Made by a program: the position numbers and the translations under genes. DNA of 33,471 bases, from positions 1 through 33,471 of the forward strand of contig JADGDF010000008.1 of NCBI GenBank assembly GCA_016745055.1, given 5' to 3'. Below, one piece after another: positions 16,263-24,859 of the stretch. Every line of letters begins with the position of its first letter. The first letter of the stretch is position 1. Source of the DNA: Thiotrichaceae bacterium (GTDB lineage Bacteria; Pseudomonadota; Gammaproteobacteria; Beggiatoales; Beggiatoaceae). The notes below the pieces were generated by a model. The model was not told the origin of the DNA and searched no databases. It saw only the letters and a program-made list of their open reading frames with translations.

Positions 16263-19067
16263 ATGTCAACGTTCAGTTGTATCAAGAAGTGTACCAATGT
16301 GGTACGGCAAAAGGAGGATTTTTCCTCTGGATGTTCAAGTGGTTTTGGACTTGGGCAGTTTATCAACGGGCTGTTTGATAATTTTAAGTCAAATGTGCTA
16401 CTGGGGACTGGTTCCCTGAAATCTCCAGCGTCTGCTTGGCGTGGTGTTGTATTTGTTGGGCTTGTCGTAGGTATGATGGTGATGGGACGTGGTGCTTGGG
16501 CATTTTCTTGTTCTGACGTCACTGAAATTACCAATACTGAATGTGAGTCTTTAGTTGCGCTTTACGATAGCACTGATGGAGACAACTGGACTAATAATAC
16601 AGGGTGGAAGGAAACGGATACACCTTGTAGTTGGCATGGAATAACTTGTACTAGTGAACATGTTACGACGGTTAGTCTCCGATCCAATAAATTAACAGGA
16701 ACGATTCCTGCTGAAATTGGTAATTTGACTAATTTGTATGGACTTCATATTGATCGTAATCAATTGACATCTTTGCCTCCTGAAATTGGTAATTTAGCTA
16801 ATTTGCATACATTCTATGTATATAGCAATCAACTAACTTCTTTACCCCCTGAAATTGGTAATTTAGCTAATTTGTATACATTCTATGTATATAGCAATCA
16901 ACTAACTTCTTTACCCCCTGAAATTGGTAAATTATCCAAATTGTATACACTCTATGTATATGATAATCAATTAACTTCTTTACCCTCTGAAATTGGTAAT
17001 TTGGCTAATTTGTATACATTCTATGTAGATAAGAATCGATTAAGTTCTTTACCTCCTGAAATCGGTAATTTGGCTAATTTAAAAGATTTTCGTGTTAATG
17101 ATAACCAACTAAAATCCTTACCTCCTGAAATTGGCACTTTGTCTAATTTGTATACATTTCATGTGTATAATAACCAATTAGGAACTTTACCTCCTGAAAT
17201 TGGCACTTTGTCTAATTTGTATACATTTCATGTGTATAATAACCAATTAGGAACTTTACCTCCTGAAATTGGCAATTTGACTAATTTGCATACATTCCAT
17301 GTGTATAATAATCAATTGAAAACGTTACCTCCTGAAATTGGTAATTTATCTAATCTGTCCATATTCTATGTGTATAGTAATCAATTGAAAACATTACCTC
17401 CTGAAATTGGTAATTTATCTAATCTGTCCATATTCTATGCGCATAATAATCAATTAAGTTCCTTGCCCACTGAAATTGGTAAGTTGTCTAACTTAAAAGA
17501 TTTTCGTATTAATAATAATCAATTGAGTTCCTTACCTGCTGAAATTGGCACTTTAGCTAACTTAGCTACATTTTACGTATATAGTAACCAACTGAAGTTC
17601 TTACCTCCTGAAATTGGTAAATTGGCTAACAACTTATATGAATTCCATGTACATAGTAATCAACTAGGTTCTTTGCCCCCTGAAATTGGTGACTTGACTA
17701 ACTTGTATAAATTCTATGTGTATAGTAATCAATTGAGAATTTTACCCCCTGAAATTGGTAACTTATCTAATTTGTACACATTCCATGTAAATAATAACCA
17801 ATTGAAATCTTTACCAGCTGAAATTGGTAATTTGGATAACTTGTATGCATTTAATGTACATAGTAATCAATTGAAAACATTACCTCCTGAAATTGGTAAA
17901 TTGGCTAACCTGTCTGAATTTAATGTACATAGTAATCAATTGAAAACATTACCTCCTGAAATTGGCAATTTAGCTAACTTGAAAGCACTGCGTATTGACT
18001 ACAATAATCTTTCAGGAGCATTGCCACTCGGTTTACAAAATAACACAAGAATGAAATATTTCTACTTTAGCAATACCAAGCTCTGTGAACCGCTAGATAC
18101 TGATTTCCAAGATTGGTTATCTGGTATTAATACATTAAGTAGCACAGGTATAAAATGCGAATCAAAATCTGGGCAAATGTCCTTAACTGTCACTAAAGAA
18201 GGTAAGGGTACAGTCACCAGTAGTCCTGCTGGTATTGATTGTGGTGCGGATTGCAATGAAGATTATGCTTCTGAAACAGCCATTACCCTAACGGCTACAC
18301 CAGCCGATGGCTTTGATTTTAAAGAGTGGACTGGAAATTGTAGTGGAACAAACGCAACAACGACTATAACAGTAAATTCTGACAAAACTTGCGCGGCAAT
18401 TTTTGCACCTGTTGAGTGTGATCCTGCATCATCATCCTGCAACTACGCGGCTTTCGGCATAATCTTAGATGGTTTTGGTAATCCCATGACAGGGGCTACG
18501 GTAAAAGTAGGTGATAAAACAGCTACAACTGATGCTTCCGGCTCATGGACAATCATGGATTTACCTGCAGGTAGTTACACTGTAACTGCTGAAAAAGAAG
18601 GTCATAATTTCAGATCACAGAGTGTAAACCTTACTGGAGATAACCATAATATTAAGATTGTTATTGAAATTAATCTAGTCGAGTGTGATATACACGCAGA
18701 ATACCTGGTGGAAGAAAGATTGGTAAAAATTCCCCAACTAGATATTCCGTTACTAAATCCAATTACTCAAGAACCCACCGGTGAATTTGCAGTAGCAACA
18801 GTTGACCTGTCCCTAATAGAAGGTGCTGACGATTTTAAAGTCATTTCGGATACTCTAGAAATTATCGAAGTAACAACGAAATCCTCTGAGTGTCATGCTA
18901 ATTATGACTATAAAGGCATTTTACATATTCCATATATAGACATGGAAGACTTTATTGTCTTAAATGATGTCGTGATTGGTAGTGTCACTAAAACTTACGA
19001 TGTAACCATGCATCAACTACCTCTTAGTCCCGATGTTTTTCACCTAGAAAGCTATATTCTTAAGTAG
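16263..19067 (+). CDS. Exported leucine-rich-repeat surface protein
   Basis: A 934-residue exported protein. The N-terminus is long: about 60 polar residues, then a hydrophobic segment GVVFVGLVVGMMVMGRGAWA with predicted cleavage after Ala80. A plant-type LRR N-cap follows (DSTDGDNWTNNTGW, CSWHGITC), then 19 LRR units of 23 residues with consensus LPPEIGNLxNLYTFxVYSNQL (~140-585). Residues ~640-720 form a bacterial repeat domain (GKGTVTSSPAGIDCG, FKEWTGNCSG). About 725-805 is a carboxypeptidase-regulatory-like beta domain (GATVKVGDKTATTDASGSW). The last ~125 residues I do not recognise. A role in adhesion or host/surface contact is plausible but not shown. ATG 16263 follows AAGGAG by 7 bases. 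No C-terminal sorting signal is visible. Confidence 0.88.
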   Translation: MSTFSCIKKCTNVVRQKEDFSSGCSSGFGLGQFINGLFDNFKSNVLLGTGSLKSPASAWRGVVFVGLVVGMMVMGRGAWAFSCSDVTEITNTECESLVALYDSTDGDNWTNNTGWKETDTPCSWHGITCTSEHVTTVSLRSNKLTGTIPAEIGNLTNLYGLHIDRNQLTSLPPEIGNLANLHTFYVYSNQLTSLPPEIGNLANLYTFYVYSNQLTSLPPEIGKLSKLYTLYVYDNQLTSLPSEIGNLANLYTFYVDKNRLSSLPPEIGNLANLKDFRVNDNQLKSLPPEIGTLSNLYTFHVYNNQLGTLPPEIGTLSNLYTFHVYNNQLGTLPPEIGNLTNLHTFHVYNNQLKTLPPEIGNLSNLSIFYVYSNQLKTLPPEIGNLSNLSIFYAHNNQLSSLPTEIGKLSNLKDFRINNNQLSSLPAEIGTLANLATFYVYSNQLKFLPPEIGKLANNLYEFHVHSNQLGSLPPEIGDLTNLYKFYVYSNQLRILPPEIGNLSNLYTFHVNNNQLKSLPAEIGNLDNLYAFNVHSNQLKTLPPEIGKLANLSEFNVHSNQLKTLPPEIGNLANLKALRIDYNNLSGALPLGLQNNTRMKYFYFSNTKLCEPLDTDFQDWLSGINTLSSTGIKCESKSGQMSLTVTKEGKGTVTSSPAGIDCGADCNEDYASETAITLTATPADGFDFKEWTGNCSGTNATTTITVNSDKTCAAIFAPVECDPASSSCNYAAFGIILDGFGNPMTGATVKVGDKTATTDASGSWTIMDLPAGSYTVTAEKEGHNFRSQSVNLTGDNHNIKIVIEINLVECDIHAEYLVEERLVKIPQLDIPLLNPITQEPTGEFAVATVDLSLIEGADDFKVISDTLEIIEVTTKSSECHANYDYKGILHIPYIDMEDFIVLNDVVIGSVTKTYDVTMHQLPLSPDVFHLESYILK
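16695..18010 (+). repeat. 69-bp tandem repeats encoding the LRR units
   Basis: Nineteen copies of a 69-base unit; one copy carries an extra Asn codon. Units at 17121-17189 and 17190-17258 are identical base for base, and the two units starting near 16770 and 16839 are nearly so, which points to recent unit duplication. Confidence 0.9.
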
Positions 19068-19125
19068 CCAACATCTTTAAAACCTTCCATGTCTCTTACA
19101 GTTGTTTTGGGAATGGAAGGAAGTG

Positions 19126-19168
19126 GATTTCCCGAAATTTTCAGATAGTTGTTGAGTTTCGGGAAATC
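19126..19168. repeat. 12-base inverted repeat downstream of the LRR gene
   Basis: GATTTCCCGAAA (19126-19137) and TTTCGGGAAATC (19157-19168) pair perfectly around a 19-base loop. The right arm belongs to the dispersed repeat at 19146-19242. Together with CCTTCCAT...ATGGAAGG just upstream (19083-19120) it may end transcription of the LRR gene. Confidence 0.5.
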
Positions 19169-19242
19169 GCTTCATTCATTCGAGAAACAACCGAGAGAGT
19201 TTCATCCTCGCTTTGTGTCACGCGAGCGGGTCATGGGTAGCT
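19146..19242 (+). repeat. Dispersed ~97-bp repeat, copy A
   Basis: Runs from TAGTTGTTGAGTTTCGGG to GTCATGGGTAGCT. Its reverse complement, diverged but clearly the same, lies at 32721-32810. Shared blocks include TTTCGGGAAATCGCTTCA and TTTGTGTCACG. It is non-coding as far as I can see. Confidence 0.75.
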
Positions 19243-19252
19243 TCCTAAACTA

Positions 19253-19354
19253 AGGAATAAGAATTAAATAGCTTCCATCAGTTTTCAATCAGACCTGGCA
19301 GGTTTTAAAAACCTGCCAGGTCTTGTTTCTGATTTTATTTAGTTCCTGTTCCTA
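19253..19354. repeat. Palindromic dispersed repeat, copy 2
   Basis: The 33-base palindrome (19291-19323) is identical to copy 1, with the same flanks (GAATTAAATA left, TTGTTTCTGATTTTAT right). The extra right flank TTAGTTCCTGTTCC is shared with copy 3 but not copy 1. It fills the gap between the LRR gene and the convergent SGNH gene, where it could also end transcription from both sides. Confidence 0.85.
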
Positions 19355-19357
19355 AAC

Positions 19358-20404
19358 TCAATTTGAAAGTAATCCCTGTTTACTCATTTCTTGAAATAAA
19401 ATATCTCCAACTTCCGCATTAACTTGCTCATTGGGATGGGCATCCATACGATTGACTATCAAATCATTAGGTTGTCTGTTCATAAATTTTGGTGTTAGAT
19501 CAAGAGCTTCAACACCAAGTTGATGGAAGTAGTACTGTACTTGCTTAATAATAGGCTGACTGGGTTCAATTGACACTAAATTCGGAAACAGGATGACAAA
19601 TAGTTGAATATTGTTTTGTTGACTGTAATCTACAATTGATTTTAGTTCTTGTTGATGTAACGACCAAATTTCATCGTCTGCATAAAAAGAACGCAATTTT
19701 TTCCAGTAAACATCTTCTGGCTGTTGATTTTGGTACCGATACCACTGCCAATAGTAAAAATTTAAAAAGTAAGAATGATTTACTAGCCAATTGATATTGG
19801 GTGAAGGTTGTTCAATAAGTTCTGCAAAGTCAAATTTAGTTTTTGTGGTATGTTGTTTAGCAATTCCTCGAATGTCATCCACAAAATAGGAAAGTACGAG
19901 AATATCTGGTTTTTGTGGGTGAGACACAAGAGCTTGATATTGATCTGAGGTACTCCAACCAATTTGGGCTAAATTTAATACCAACCAACGTTGATTTAGC
20001 TTTGCTTCCAAACGGTTTGAGAAGCGATCTTGGTAGTTACGAATGCCCTGGCCAGCAACAAAAGAATCTCCGACGACAAAAATTAATTTTTTTTCTTTAA
20101 GCGTTTGTTCTGAATAATTATTATCACGATAACCCAATTGGTTAATGGGCAACCAGTATTCTTCAAACCAACGTTTGTTTGCTAACGTAAAGCTAAAACT
20201 GTCTGATTGGATAATAAAAGTATAAAAGGAAAATTCAAGGACAATTAATAAAAATATGAGTGTATACAAAGTGGTAAAAATATTTATTGTATAATTTCTA
20301 ACCTTAGAATTAGCTTTCCAAATTTTTTTGAAGAAAATGACTGTTAATACCAGTAAACTAGTCAGTACAAAAATGAGTCCAAGTAAGAGAATACTGTAGT
20401 CCAC
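19358..20404 (-). CDS. Membrane-anchored SGNH/GDSL hydrolase-like protein
   Basis: 348 residues with two N-terminal membrane helices (~4-26 and ~42-64) and a C-terminal SGNH-type domain. The catalytic Ser is S114 in VVGDSFVAGQGI; the Asp/His pair is D321/H323 in DAHPNE near the C-terminus. The fold family includes esterases and polysaccharide O-acetyl transfer or de-acetylation enzymes, so a role in modifying an envelope polysaccharide is possible; the substrate is unknown. The start is GTG 20404 behind AAGGA. The gene precedes a convergent repeat and follows the SPFH gene in the same direction, 38 bases away. A decayed 3' fragment of a paralogue lies at 15744-15845. Confidence 0.8.
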   Translation of the reverse strand: MDYSILLLGLIFVLTSLLVLTVIFFKKIWKANSKVRNYTINIFTTLYTLIFLLIVLEFSFYTFIIQSDSFSFTLANKRWFEEYWLPINQLGYRDNNYSEQTLKEKKLIFVVGDSFVAGQGIRNYQDRFSNRLEAKLNQRWLVLNLAQIGWSTSDQYQALVSHPQKPDILVLSYFVDDIRGIAKQHTTKTKFDFAELIEQPSPNINWLVNHSYFLNFYYWQWYRYQNQQPEDVYWKKLRSFYADDEIWSLHQQELKSIVDYSQQNNIQLFVILFPNLVSIEPSQPIIKQVQYYFHQLGVEALDLTPKFMNRQPNDLIVNRMDAHPNEQVNAEVGDILFQEMSKQGLLSN

Positions 20405-20442
20405 AGTTAGTTTCCTTCAAAATTTAATAAGATGGCATGGTA

Positions 20443-21507
20443 CTACTTGGGTGCCGTTGTCATTTGCGTTGTTGTGCTCTGCTGAGGGAGTGTTGCACTT
20501 GGCATCATACCGGTTGTCACAGTTTTGGGCATAGGTGATGTTTGAATTCCTATGTCTTTAGAATCAGAGGAAATTTCAGCTTTTATCGGATTAGAAGGTG
20601 GGTCATTACCCAAACCTAAAATAATCGGTAAACCTTCTTTGCCGGAACCCACCACCACCACTTTTGAGTTGGGGGAAGCGGCTAACTCTAAGGTCGCTTG
20701 TATTCCTTGCCAAGTGAGCAATTTATCGTCTAATGTTTCTGCAATTTTTGCTTGGTAGTCTCTTATTCCTTGTGCTTCAATAAGTTTTCTTTTGGCTTCT
20801 TCCTTGGCCCGTTTTAAAATAAAGTAATAGGTTTGCTCACGTTGCTCTTCAACTAATTTAGCTTCAATTGCGTCAGCTACATCTGTTGGCAAAATAACGG
20901 CTCTAATAATCACATCATTAATTTTAACAAATTTTTGTCCCAACTCATCTAATGCGGTAATAATAATTTCGGTTAAAATATTTTCTTTATTAATGTAAAT
21001 ATCTTCTGGTTTATAGTGACCAATTTGTTTACGTAAAACAGATTCAACTTCAGGGATAATAATGGTATTTACATAATCAGGACCAACTTGCTGATGTAAT
21101 ACTCCAATCATTTCATATTCAGGACGAAACCGAACAGCTAAACTCAAATGAATGGGGAGTCCAAGGTTGGTCAAAACATCAAATTCATGTAAAATTGTTT
21201 GAATGCGAGCATTATAAATATACATAATATCCCAAGGAGGAACAATATAAAACCCTTCAGGATAGACATAATCAGTAATTGTACCCACAGTTAAACGTTT
21301 GTATAAAACACCAGCTTCCCCTGAGTGGATTGATATAAAAACAAATCGCCAGAAATAGGCAGCTACAAGTAAGGTAACCAAAACGAGGATAATGAGGTAA
21401 GGTATCTTTTGGCGAATCCAGTGACGAATATTTCCAGGTGCTTCTTTAGCAATAGCTTTAGCTTTTTCTGCCGCCTGTGCAGCTTGCTGTTTTAACTGTT
21501 CTGACAT
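20443..21507 (-). CDS. SPFH/prohibitin-domain membrane protein
   Basis: 354 residues from ATG 21507. A short charged N-terminal helix rich in Ala, Gln and Lys is followed by one membrane segment (~35-60, YLIILVLVTLLVAAYFW). The SPFH/band 7 domain (~65-260) contains GEAGVLYKRLTVGTITD and YPEGFYIVPPWD, then a helical stretch rich in Glu, Arg and Lys (EAKLVEEQREQ, AKEEAKRKLIEAQG), and a low-complexity Thr/Pro/Gln tail. Family members form ring or cage scaffolds at membrane microdomains and often govern proteases. A GTG at 21525 is an alternative start; neither has a strong ribosome site. It lies upstream of the SGNH gene on the same strand. Confidence 0.85.
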   Translation of the reverse strand: MSEQLKQQAAQAAEKAKAIAKEAPGNIRHWIRQKIPYLIILVLVTLLVAAYFWRFVFISIHSGEAGVLYKRLTVGTITDYVYPEGFYIVPPWDIMYIYNARIQTILHEFDVLTNLGLPIHLSLAVRFRPEYEMIGVLHQQVGPDYVNTIIIPEVESVLRKQIGHYKPEDIYINKENILTEIIITALDELGQKFVKINDVIIRAVILPTDVADAIEAKLVEEQREQTYYFILKRAKEEAKRKLIEAQGIRDYQAKIAETLDDKLLTWQGIQATLELAASPNSKVVVVGSGKEGLPIILGLGNDPPSNPIKAEISSDSKDIGIQTSPMPKTVTTGMMPSATLPQQSTTTQMTTAPK

Positions 21508-21728
21508 AACTGACCGACTTAACACCTAACAAAGGTATTTTCAATGTGGTTGAGTATCAAGGCTATTGTGAACTTCCATGAACTAAAATGATTTTCATCA
21601 ATACAACAGCATTGCTTACCAGTATAATAATGTTTGCTATTTTTACGCAAGTAGTGAATCTATAAAAAACTGCTTTAATATTAAAATGATACTCACAAGG
21701 TACTGGTTGATTTTAGCATAATATTGAA

Positions 21729-21746
21729 TTCCCGCTTTCGCGGGAA
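21729..21746. terminator. Hairpin between glucan phosphorylase and SPFH genes
   Basis: TTCCCGC-TTTC-GCGGGAA, a perfect 7-base stem in the gap after the phosphorylase stop (minus strand). No T-run follows on the minus strand. The form 'ATTCCCGC...GCGGGAA' is a common dispersed repeat core in proteobacteria, so it may be a repeat and a transcription end at once. Confidence 0.45.
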
Positions 21747-21788
21747 CCATCAGTGAAAAAAGTTTAAAATATTTTACTCACAGAAACA

Positions 21789-24389
21789 TTACAACCATTT
21801 TATCATGCCCATTTCAAAGTCATGTGCCAAAGATTCATGGTGTGGATAAATTCTCACTTTATAGCTTAAACCACCACACCAATCAGGATTGAAGTTAATC
21901 GCATACAAATATTCACCTGTATCCTGTAAGGCGTATTCAGGCTTAAATTTATAAGATAAACGTTCAACATCCATCTCATCTTGACTCCATTGAGCGTAAA
22001 TTGCAGGATGATACACTTTGCGAGATAATAATAACTCAACTGTAACATCTTGTGGCTCTAATCCACCCAACTGCACGGCGACTTGCATGGCCACCGGTTG
22101 ACCATATTGTAACTGTGCGGGTGGTGTAATAAAGGAACGAACTTGGACTTCGCGCCAAGCTGAGTCCACTTTAGTTTTCCAATTAGCTAATATACCTGCT
22201 TTGGCATATTCATCTGAACGTAATTTTCTACCTTGACGAGCAGCAGGTAGATAGAAGTTATCTACATACTCGTTAACCATTCTATTCATATTAAAATTAG
22301 GTAGCACTGTCATCATAGAATGTTTAGCAGTCTTTACCCAACCACTCGAAAAACCTTGTTCTGCCAATCCCTTATAATAAAGTGGGACTACCTCATCTTG
22401 AAGTAATTCATACAAAGTACGTGCATCTTCATTATCACGCCATTCAGGGTTTTCATTAGGAGAAGGCTTAATACCCCAGCCATTGTCACTATCATAGGAT
22501 TCAGCCCACCAACCGTCTAATACGCTGAGATTAATACAAGCATTTACCGCAGCCTTCATACCAGATGTACCGCTGGCTTCTAATGGATAAATTGGATTAT
22601 TTAACCAAACATCGACCCCGGATACCAACCGTCGGCTTAAACCTAAATCGTAACCCTGGACAACAAGTACTTTACCCACAAATTCAGGACGATTACCAAT
22701 TTCATGAATCTCGCGTAATAACGCTTGGCCTGGTTCGTCGGCAGGGTGAGCTTTACCAGCAAATAAGAAAACAACTGGTTGTCCTGTTTTATTAATAATT
22801 GAGCTGAGCCAATTGGTATCCTTAAACAACAGAGTGCCGCGTTTATAAGTCGCAAACCGTCTGGCAAAACCAATCGTTAAAATGTTAGGGTTTTCAGGGT
22901 TAATAAGCTTTAGCATACGCTCAATATGAGCTTCGCTGACTTGATTACGCAAATGTTGATCAACTAAAGTATTGCGTACAACGCGCAACATTCGCTTTTT
23001 AATGGTTTGCTTAGTTTGCCAAAAAACGTCATCTGGAATTTTTTTCACACCTAGCCAGAATTCAGGATCACACTGACTGTGGCGCCACTCTTTACCCAAG
23101 TATTCATCAAACACATCGTTCCATTCCAATGCCAAAAAGGTAGGCACATGCACCCCATTGGTCACATAACTCATTGGATTTTCGTGAGGTTCAATTTGAG
23201 GCCAGAATGGGGAACAAATTTCCGAGGATACATCACCATGAATACGACTAACACCATTCATATGACGAGTGACATTGATGGCCAAACTGGTCATATTGAA
23301 GTCGTGATCTCCGTGCGTGGCTTTTCCTAAAGCCAAAAATTCTTCCACAGAAATACCCAATTTTTCAGGAAATGCCCCAAGATGGTCCATCAATAAATCA
23401 TGGGGGAACTTGTCATGTCCTGCGGGTACAGGCGTATGCGTCGTAAAAATGGTATTGGAGGCGACTGCTTCAATCGCTTGATTTAACGGTTCATTTTTTT
23501 CTCGATGTTCACGTAATCTTTCCAATAATAAAAATGCTGCATGGCCTTCATTAATGTGCCACACTGTTGGAAGTAATTTCAGCTTCCTTAGCATTCTGAC
23601 GCCGCCAATCCCCAAAATAATTTCTTGCTTAATCCGAGTATCTTGGCCTCCGCCATACAATTGATGAGTAATTTCTGCATCTTCGGCAGAATTTTGAGAT
23701 ACCTTGGTATCTAACAGGTAAAGAGAGATATGCCCAATTTGAACTTTCCAAACTTTAATCAATACATTGCGCCCACTCATTTTAATTGAAACTTGGATTT
23801 CTTCCCCTAATTCATCAACAACAGGTTCAATGGGCAAATGGTTTGGATCAGAAACACTACCAGTCACAATTTGATTACCAGAAGCATCAACCAATTGTGC
23901 AAAGTAACCACGATGATAATACAGGCCAACGGCAATAAAAGGTAAACGCAAATCACTTGCGGCTTTACAGTGATCCCCTGCTAAAATACCTAAACCACCA
24001 GAATAGGTAGGTAAACTTTCATGGAAACCATATTCAGCACAAAAATAAACAATTAAATCATTTGCTTCAAATTTTTTTCCACCATCGCGACGCTGTTGAT
24101 CTGAACAATAGGCATCATACCTGACTAAAACTCGTTCATATTTTTTGAGATATTCTGAATTGCTTGCAGCCTCATCTAACTGACGTTGTGAAATATTTCT
24201 TAAAAACAGCTTAGGGTTATGTCCTGTTCGTATCCACAAAGATTTGTCAAGATTTTCAAACAGCATACGTGTCAGTGGATCCCAACTGTACCAAAGATCA
24301 TTAGCAAGTTCTTCCAAACGACGTAATTTTTCAGGTAAACTAGGGACTATTTCTATATCAAATTCTTGGACCGACATATTAATTTCCAT
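21789..24389 (-). CDS. glgP: Alpha-glucan (glycogen/maltodextrin) phosphorylase
   Basis: 866-residue cytosolic GT35 enzyme of the DUF3417-containing alpha-glucan phosphorylase type; it releases glucose-1-phosphate from glycogen or maltodextrins using pyridoxal phosphate. The N-terminal DUF3417 part has NDLWYSWDPLTRMLF. The catalytic core follows with AEYGFHESLPTYSGGLGILAG and HINEGHAAFLLLER. The PLP lysine is K612 in EASGTSGMKAA. The C-terminal ~110 residues form a beta domain ending in HDFEMGMIKWL. Met1 (24389) has no ribosome site; Met5 (24377) has GGAA upstream and could be the real start. Its last 150 bases recur almost exactly at 33319-33471. No other glycogen gene is in the window. Confidence 0.92.
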   Translation of the reverse strand: MEINMSVQEFDIEIVPSLPEKLRRLEELANDLWYSWDPLTRMLFENLDKSLWIRTGHNPKLFLRNISQRQLDEAASNSEYLKKYERVLVRYDAYCSDQQRRDGGKKFEANDLIVYFCAEYGFHESLPTYSGGLGILAGDHCKAASDLRLPFIAVGLYYHRGYFAQLVDASGNQIVTGSVSDPNHLPIEPVVDELGEEIQVSIKMSGRNVLIKVWKVQIGHISLYLLDTKVSQNSAEDAEITHQLYGGGQDTRIKQEIILGIGGVRMLRKLKLLPTVWHINEGHAAFLLLERLREHREKNEPLNQAIEAVASNTIFTTHTPVPAGHDKFPHDLLMDHLGAFPEKLGISVEEFLALGKATHGDHDFNMTSLAINVTRHMNGVSRIHGDVSSEICSPFWPQIEPHENPMSYVTNGVHVPTFLALEWNDVFDEYLGKEWRHSQCDPEFWLGVKKIPDDVFWQTKQTIKKRMLRVVRNTLVDQHLRNQVSEAHIERMLKLINPENPNILTIGFARRFATYKRGTLLFKDTNWLSSIINKTGQPVVFLFAGKAHPADEPGQALLREIHEIGNRPEFVGKVLVVQGYDLGLSRRLVSGVDVWLNNPIYPLEASGTSGMKAAVNACINLSVLDGWWAESYDSDNGWGIKPSPNENPEWRDNEDARTLYELLQDEVVPLYYKGLAEQGFSSGWVKTAKHSMMTVLPNFNMNRMVNEYVDNFYLPAARQGRKLRSDEYAKAGILANWKTKVDSAWREVQVRSFITPPAQLQYGQPVAMQVAVQLGGLEPQDVTVELLLSRKVYHPAIYAQWSQDEMDVERLSYKFKPEYALQDTGEYLYAINFNPDWCGGLSYKVRIYPHHESLAHDFEMGMIKWL

Positions 24390-24543
24390 TGGTTAAACAC
24401 AATGTTTATTCTAATGCGTTTAGTGTTTAGAATTCAGTTGTTAAGCTTGCAAAGTAAGATAATGACAAGCCATCATGATGTGTGCCTACCTGATATGAAA
24501 AGGCATAGCATCCATGATCTAACTTTACATTGTATCATTATTG

Positions 24544-24711
24544 TTATCTATTAGATAACCGAACGATGTCATCCAGTGCCTTGTGAGGGTCTTCAGCATC
24601 AACAATACCGCGTATAACGCTAATTAGAGCATCCATTTGAGATTTTCGTACCAGGCTACCAACTGTGTAAGCAGGTAGTTTGCCTTTGATGCGGGCGGAT
24701 TGTTCAGGGTG
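24544..24711 (-). pseudogene. Unrecognised C-terminal coding fragment
   Basis: The minus strand has an open frame ending at 24544 that reads HPEQSARIKGKLPAYT, LVRKSQMDALISVIRGI and ALDDIVRLSNR. Composition and charge pattern look coding, but there is no start codon with a ribosome site. At its upstream edge it meets the antitoxin fragment at 24712. I do not recognise the family. It is probably the end of a gene cut by a rearrangement. Confidence 0.3.
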
Positions 24712-24801
24712 GAGTCAAGGTTTCTGGCATTGGCGGCTAAAGGTGATATTGAATAAGGCTTGAAATTGTTGGATAAGTTGGATATGGCATTGTCAAGTTG
24801 A
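24712..24801 (+). pseudogene. 3' fragment of a ribbon-helix-helix antitoxin gene
   Basis: Reads ESRFLALAAKGDIE, TAA, GLKLLDKLDMALSS and TGA. It matches the end of the antitoxin at 28321-28497 (ESRFRVLAAKDDIE) and also the sequence after that gene's stop (GLKLLDKLDMALSN). The DNA is close to 88-90% identical by eye. The N-terminal part is absent, so it is a decayed partial copy. Confidence 0.75.
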
Positions 24802-24859
24802 TGAAGTGTCAAATCCAGAAAACCCTTCCACTCGTTTAAATGAAAGGGTTTCCAGTTAG

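Noticed and set aside
16695..18010. CRISPR-like array of regular repeats
   Set aside because: The 69-base units are fully coding, have no unique spacers, and translate to LRR repeats with a standard consensus.
18900..19067. Exosortase sorting tail on the LRR protein
   Set aside because: The C-terminus has no hydrophobic helix followed by basic residues.
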